From contig JAPVLO010000138.1 in assembly GCA_027257055.1 (NCBI GenBank), positions 3,410,001 through 3,474,000 of the forward strand: a stretch of 64,000 nt of DNA, written 5' to 3'. This DNA is from Cephalopachus bancanus. Its lineage: Eukaryota > Chordata > Mammalia > Primates > Tarsiidae. This document shows positions 58,531-64,000 of this stretch, piece by piece. The position numbers and the translations under genes were made by a program. Under the pieces are notes generated by a model. That model was not told where the DNA came from. It saw only the letters and a program-made list of their open reading frames with translations, and searched no databases. How positions within the stretch are numbered: the first letter of the stretch is position 1; each line of letters opens with the position of its first letter.

Positions 58531-60939
58531 TTTAAATTGCTACAGTGGACCATACTTCTGAGACCTAAGAAATTCAATGATTCTGTACCTCAAGACCCAC
58601 TTTTCCTTTCTCCTTATTCACACCAACCTTTGCCCAGGTGAATGGGTGGGGATTTGCATCGCATGGATTGAGAATTACTGGATGGAAATGATATAAATGA
58701 TTTGGGATTCTTTTGCTCCTAGAATAGCAGTATATCATTCCTTGAGGTTTTGACAATTCCTGGAGATTTCTCTGGAAGTGAGGAGCATTGCTATGGGTAT
58801 CGTGTTTTTTCTACAGAGTCCCTTTCCATTGCAGTTGTCATCCTTTTTCTTCAAAGATCATCACCGGAGACAGAGGTATCTTGAATTTCTGTAGAGTTTA
58901 TGGCTGCAGGGGCAAGACAAGCATTCTAGGTGTCTCCCCAGGCAACCATTTCTGCAGGAACACATGTGACCTTGGGATGTGGTGGTCAGAGAGTGGATAA
59001 ATTATATTTCTCCTATCTTATTACAGCAAGCCCCAATAGCCAGAGATAGCTGTCCCAGTCTATGGCTCATAGTGATGTTGCAATTATTTCCGGCAACATG
59101 ACCAAGATGTAGGGAAACTTATTAGACCTCAGTCCCATCCCTGGACAATTCCTAGTGAATCTTAGACAATCACTCCTTCGGGATAACTGTCATAGGCTCT
59201 TTAGTCTGTTTGCCTCGGTCCCACATAGAGGTTTTCATCAGCTGCCAACTATATCAACCAAGTATGTCCAACTTTTCTTATTTCTTCCATATATAACATC
59301 TTGGCTCTTAGGAAACTCTGCAACTGCTTCATATAGTAAAGCCTTGATTGCGGCTTTCTGTGTCTCTTTGAGGCAACCAAATAGTTTCACCAGCTTAAAT
59401 CGTAGAAAAACTATATGCCCACAGCATGAAAAAAATTAATACTAGATACATGATATCACCTCAAAATAAACTGTTAGTACATATACAAGGTCCCTTAGGA
59501 CTTGCTTTTTCTGAAGTAGGCAGGCTTTCTCTTGCATGCACTTAGATATAATACTATTTGCGTGCTGGTGGAAGCCACAAGATGCTTCACGATGACCCAA
59601 GACCAGGAGTGAGAGGGACAGTTTATAGTACCTATGCAGGATTTTTACACTGTCAGAGGCATTCCTAAGCTAATGAAGGATATTTGGGTTTTTACCTAAT
59701 GAAGTTTTTTGAATGATGACATTAAGCTATCCTTCAATCTGATCCCAGGAGTTTTTCCTTGTGTTCTCAGCTTGAGCGTTATAGCCAAGTGGTTCAGATG
59801 ATCCCACAAGTCCTTCTAATGAGAATTTCTACTAATTTTATAGTCTCTATACTTAGTAATATTTTGTTCTACCATTTTTGAGAGAAATAGAAGCTTCACT
59901 AAAGTTTCAATCAATTTCTACTACTGATGGGAAGGTTTATGTTTATTCATTTCTCCTATGGACCGGGGGTAACAAAAAGATATCATTTGCTGAATGGATG
60001 GATGGGTGATCCAGACAATTCCCCATTTGGGTAGCCTATTAATAAACTCACTCAGTACAAGGGTCTGCAGCGACTCCATCTAATACCGGTCCTGGGAAGC
60101 AAATTCCTTTAGGCAACTCAGGAAATCAGGATGTTTCTCTCATTAGTAAGGACATACCAAAGAATTGGAAAGTCAAGATCCTCTGATTCCTAGAATTACA
60201 CAATCAGATGCTCTCCTCCCAATTTCTTAGTAAACATGCAAAGAAGAAGGTTATTAGAGTATGTTTCCTGCAGTGCAAATTGCTATATTCCTACTTTAGA
60301 CTCAGCTGTTTTAGACCAGTGGGAAACTGTGTAATCAGCTGCCCTTCTGCTTATAAAGTTCCCCAATAAGCTTGCATTGTACTTGTGTTATACGTATATT
60401 ATCTTGCTGTGAGGATTAACTATAATAAATATAGAGATGCTCAAAGTTACAAGAAGTCAGGGGGAAAAAAAAGTCATTGAAGCAAAATTTTTTAAATGGG
60501 AAAATAGTAAGACCTAGTTAGGAAATGAGAAAAGAAAAAAATTGAGGTACTTCATGGGAAGTGTAAATTGCTCCTCTCAGTCTTGTTATGTATTTTGAAC
60601 TGTAGCTTGCAGACAGTCAACAGTGCAGATAAAAACGTGAATGAGGATGGCTTTCATAGTTTTTGTATGAGAGAAAAGGATCAGAAGCCAAATCAGTGCC
60701 ATCTTTAGGGAAACAGATAAATACTATGGGGTGTAATACTGCATGGATAAAATGCATGAATTAAGCCTATATGTAAAACATTTCAAACCACCAAAGATAA
60801 TGGATAATGAAAAAAAGAAGAAGCATAATCAAGTTTATAGCACAATATTGTTTAATAAAATTAAAGGGATATATGTTTGACTAGGCACTTTCAATATATG
60901 TGTAATTTTCAAATGAAAATGATATGTCATCATACTAAT
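58531..60939. other. unassigned DNA, possible decayed LTR/ERV internal, no gene seen
   Basis: About 2.4 kb in which I recognise no named family. Phrases around 59140-59450 and 59900-60250 are mixed GC content and could be decayed retroelement, but no definite match was made. The 94-residue plus ORF 59155-59439 has no domain I recognise. Confidence 0.3.
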
Positions 60940-61320
60940 AATCAGAAAAAAGCAAACTAGAACCATACACGTAAAACAACACATTCAACAAAATGGGTCA
61001 AGTGAGAAAAGACAGAAAACACCAATTATTACCAAAGACATGGAAAAACCGCAATTCTCTTAAACTGTTCCTGAGAGTGTGAATTAGAGTGACGGCGTTA
61101 AAGAAACGTTTAACAGTGCCTAATAAGCAGAACATATGTGTACCTCATGACCCAATAATTCCTGTTCTAGGTATATACCCAATGTCAACACACACATGTG
61201 GTCACCAAAAGGCATGTGCAAGAATGTTCCTCATAGCATTAATCATAAAAATCCAGTCCTAGAAACTACCCAGATGCTCATCAATAGTACAATGATATGC
61301 TAAAACACTGTCAATGCCCT
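60940..61320 (+). repeat. old L1 LINE fragment (ORF2 3' part)
   Basis: 'cagaaaaaagcaaactagaacc', 'caccaattattaccaaagacatgg', 'ctgagagtgtgaattagagtgac', 'cctcatgacccaataattcctgttctaggtatatacccaatg', 'ccagatgctcatcaatag' are L1 ORF2 3' phrases in order. Diverged. Confidence 0.75.
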
Positions 61321-61849
61321 GAATAGAAAAAACCTTGGACCTTCCCATTGTACTGTAGATCAGACTGTTTCTAACTGTGGTATCTGAATCTCATTGCTTT
61401 TCTCTCGTGGTTGGGTTTCATTCTCCCGTAGACATAGCAGGCAGTAAATGCCCGAGAATTGATGCTGTCTGTGGAAGCAGCCCTGAAACAATGTTTATCG
61501 GGAGTGTTGTATGAATACCTGTTGGTCCTCTGCTGAGTTAACCTGTGAGGCAGGAATTCCGCTTTGCTTTGCAGATTGCCCCCTTGGAACTGAGCTCTAG
61601 TGACCTGCAGGGGCAACTGGCTTAATCCTGTCTCCCTCGACTTCACTTCCTATTCCAGGTTGCTGCTATCAAGCCTGTCCTTATAATTACCTTTGCTCTT
61701 AAAGAAGACATTTTCGTGGGAGCCGTAGTCATTGTAGACTGTGGAGGTGATTGGTTGTTTTTAAGTGCCTTTGATGCATGGAAGGAAGAAACTCATAGGA
61801 CCAAAGCAGGCAATTGTCAACTCAGGGCATCCTTAGTTCTTACACTCTC
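61321..61849. other. unique DNA, no gene seen
   Basis: GC near 50% around 61560-61650; the minus ORF 61371-61646 has no recognisable domain. Confidence 0.35.
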
Positions 61850-61925
61850 TGGCACCCTTAGTACTTAAAACAGAACCTGACACATGGCAGGGGCTTGACT
61901 CATAAGTCTAGAATGAATTAAAGCA
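61850..61925 (+). repeat. possible L2/MIR 3' end
   Basis: 'acagaacctgacacatggcaggggcttgactcataag' resembles the 'acagtgcctggcacatagtaggtgcttaataa' ending of L2/MIR. Confidence 0.45.
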
Positions 61926-62033
61926 TCAAGAATAAAAGAAAGGAATAAAGGGGGAAAAAAGCAATAGTAAATATGGTCCAGTAGGTATATTGCTGAAGCC
62001 CTACTACTGTTTAGTAATAAAACATTTTGAACG

Positions 62034-62180
62034 ATCCTGTAGGCAAATGGCATCACTTCGTAGATGAGGAAACAAAGCCTCTCATAAAGTCAGTAAGAAA
62101 GTTTAAGATCACATAGAGAGCTGAGCAGGTTAAGAATTTAAACCACATTTTTCTATATCCCAGCACTCGTTCATCAACTA
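62034..62180 (-). repeat. MIR SINE
   Basis: 'cttcgtagatgaggaaacaaagcc', 'agtttaagatcacatagagagc', 'gaatttaaaccaca' follow the reverse-complement MIR consensus ('ttttacagatgaggaaactgagg...aaggtcacacagc...gatttgaaccc'). Confidence 0.65.
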
Positions 62181-62280
62181 AATTCCAGTGGTAACTTACA
62201 CTTTTTTGGTCATTTGCTATTTCAATCAAGAGATACAGAGGCATGTCTATAATCTATATATAAATTCAGAATAGCGGGTA

Positions 62281-62460
62281 CTGTTTGAGAGCATAGATTC
62301 TGGTGTTGGATGGCGTGGGAACAGATCCTGGCACTATCAGGTGCTGGTTAAATCACCTTGGCATATTTTCCCCTCTCTCTGTGGGTCAGTTTTCACATCT
62401 GTAAAAAAGGGATAATAATCATATGGCCCTTGTCAATTTTGTATAAGAATGAAATAAAGT
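62281..62460 (+). repeat. MIR SINE
   Basis: 'gagagcatagattctggtg', 'aacagatcctggc', 'accttggcatattttcccctctctctgtgggtcagttttcacatctgtaaaaaagggataataatcatatgg' match the MIR consensus in order, on the plus strand. Confidence 0.75.
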
Positions 62461-62469
62461 TTTAGGGTG

Positions 62470-62535
62470 TTTTCACAATGTTTGCGTTTAACATTTATAG
62501 CAAGTCTGTGAGTTAGAATATTTTATCTCCATGTT
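62470..62535 (-). repeat. possible MIR fragment
   Basis: 'ttcacaatgtttgcgtttaac...gcaagtctgtgagttagaatattttatctccatg' resembles the reverse-complement MIR ('cacaacaaccctatgaggtaggtactattatcccca'). Confidence 0.35.
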
Positions 62536-62875
62536 AATTTTTTAATGCGCCCGTTATTTATCATTTAATTTTTGATATGTTTTAGTCTAAGCATTAGACT
62601 TTTAAAGAAAAATAAAACAATCTCTGTTCTCCAAAAAAACCCGACATTGTATTTATATCTATCAATATATCTCTATATCTATATCTCCAAGATTGTCCAA
62701 ATAATAAACCTTCACACCCCTCATCCAATGTTCTCACCCCAAACACCAGGAGGAATAATTGATAAAGTCCTCATGTGAGGTAGGAAGTATAGAATCTAAG
62801 ACTTTCTCTTGCTTCTAGAAAAATTTCCAACTTCTCCTTGTGTTAAGTCAAAAATTCCAGTGGTGCCTCCAAAGT

Positions 62876-63660
62876 GTTAGATCAGACTAGATGGGGTGTG
62901 TCTGCGATCTGGTGCCATGCGAAAGATGCAAAGAAGTGCACAGAAGTTAGACTGGAAAATATAGTATTTAAAAGCAAAATAGAGAGAGAGCGAGAGAGAG
63001 AGGGAGGGAGGGAGGAGGTAAGGAGGAAAAGCGGGGGGAGAGAGAGAGAAAGAGAGAGAGAGAGAAGAGTCTCACCTCCCACAGGTAAGGAGGAGGCCAA
63101 AGCTAGGAAACATGGTGACCATAGCTCAAAGTGCCACGTGGACACACCAGAGTTTAACAAAGCAGTGGCAAATGGCTGCTTGAGGTTGACTGCTTTTAAA
63201 CCTTCCCTTTGATAGGGGAAGCTCATTAAGGTGATTGAGTGGTATTTTTTTCACATCATCATGAAGGGGACAGGTAAGCAGAGGTACTGATGTCAGGTGA
63301 TGGACAGTAGGCAATTGGGTGGGTTAGTTACATGATTGCCACCATGTTGATGGGGTCTGTCAAGAAGGTCATGAGGGGGTGATTAGGTTAACTTGTTTAC
63401 CAAACAAGGTGGGGAGGATATAAACAATTATCATAGCTACTTCTGAAAAACTGGTTCTGTCCTTGACTAGTAAATAGAGGGCAAGTTAAAGTTAGTGGCC
63501 AGAAAAACATGACAAAGCCAAGCAGTGTTAAAAGGACTGCTTATTGGGTACATTTTCTCCCTCTTATGTCCTTTTACCTTGTATCCTAGTGAAGGACTGA
63601 TGCGATTTCTTCCTTCACCTGGTCTTCAGGATGGTAGGTAAGATCTCATTGTCCCTAAAT
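62876..63660 (-). repeat. possible ERV LTR with GA-rich array
   Basis: On the minus strand the block has T/C-rich runs, a TTTAAA motif near 63196-63201 and a CT-rich array (62983-63064 on plus as GA). It runs to 'tgttagatcag' at about 62876, where an LTR-type end might lie. No family is recognised, so the call is weak. The 112- and 114-residue ORFs over the array are repeat artefacts. Confidence 0.3.
62983..63064. repeat. (GA)n microsatellite, imperfect
   Basis: GAGA run interrupted by 'gagcgag', 'gggagggaggg' and 'ggtaagg' blocks. Confidence 0.95.
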
Positions 63661-63769
63661 CATGAATAATAATTCTTTTTGAAACAGCAGGGAAATGTTA
63701 AGCAGACGATGTGGTCCTGAATTCTAACTGGTTCCCCGAAGAGTACGGGGAAGTGAACACTTTACTAAA

Positions 63770-63870
63770 CTGGGAATCACACAACCTGGATATGACCTTG
63801 GGCAAATGGTTACATCTCTCTGCACCTTGATAAAGGGCAGCTACCTTTAATATCTTTATGATATCTAGAA
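63770..63870 (+). repeat. possible MIR fragment
   Basis: 'ctggatatgaccttgggcaaatggttacatctctctgcaccttgataaa' resembles the MIR core ('gtgtgaccttgggcaagtcacttaacctctctgtgcctcagtt'). Confidence 0.5.
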
Positions 63871-64000
63871 TGACTAGAATGGGAATCATCTACACTGGAA
63901 AAGAAAACCAAACTAAGGCATGGCGTCACCTCAGAAGGGGAGTTCATTTCTATGTTGATTTTTTCCTGTCTTTTTCATCATGTCGAATTTTGTTTGCTTC

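Noticed and set aside
62874..63226. 112- and 114-residue ORFs
   Set aside because: Same reason: they run over a GA-rich array.

Overview
This window is 64 kb of AT-rich, intron- or gene-desert-like mammalian nuclear DNA. The dimeric Alu SINEs show it is a primate. Most Alus are not the standard anthropoid type: the 5' end reads like GCCGGGCTCGGTGGCTCAGCC (one base lost in the B-box area), with a tRNA-like GGTTCGAGAC stretch, a middle linker CTACAATAAATCAAAAA, and a right arm with GGTGGCCGGGAGCGGCCACTGC and the tail CCAACTC. I know no such series from monkeys, apes or lemurs/galagos. Together with L1-type LINEs, MaLR LTRs and mariner remnants it points to a tarsier. That is an inference from repeat type, not a database match.

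No intact protein-coding gene, tRNA, rRNA or CRISPR array can be supported. Every long ORF I examined lies in a repeat (Alu, L1, mariner, microsatellite) or lacks coding character. The one possible exception is a weak candidate terminal exon on the minus strand at about 37.6-38.2 kb. It has a pyrimidine-rich acceptor, a short membrane-segment ORF and a consensus donor further down, but I cannot name it.

Layout. 0-5.2 kb: L2, an MST-type MaLR LTR plus internal sequence with a nested Alu, a hAT-like element and another Alu. 5.2-20 kb: mostly unique AT-rich DNA with scattered Alus, MIR, MER5A, an L1 3' end and three dinucleotide arrays. 20-30 kb: two copies of a short mariner-derived element, a Tigger-like element, an Alu with an adjacent L1-like stretch, and a repeat-poor CpG-retaining block (28.7-29.6 kb) that may be a conserved regulatory element. 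30-37 kb: L2, old L1, an Alu, and a young-looking 5'-inverted (twin-primed) L1. 37-43 kb: candidate exon, LTR-like repeat and unique DNA. 43-50 kb: a repeat-dense cluster with three Alus, old L1, a mariner with an L1 inserted in it, an AluJ-like copy, and a third short mariner copy. 50-57 kb: old L1, a local ~175-bp duplication, an ERV1-like solo LTR, MIR, L2, an Alu, and a 201-bp mariner MITE. 57-64 kb: an Alu inserted in a MIR, old L1, several MIRs and a GA-rich LTR-like block.

The most noteworthy signals are the several mariner-derived elements (three short copies, one longer nested copy and one MITE carrying a transposase C-terminal relic), the two co-segregating Alu diagnostic changes, the local duplication at 50.4/51.8 kb, the candidate exon, and the repeat-free block at 28.7-29.6 kb.
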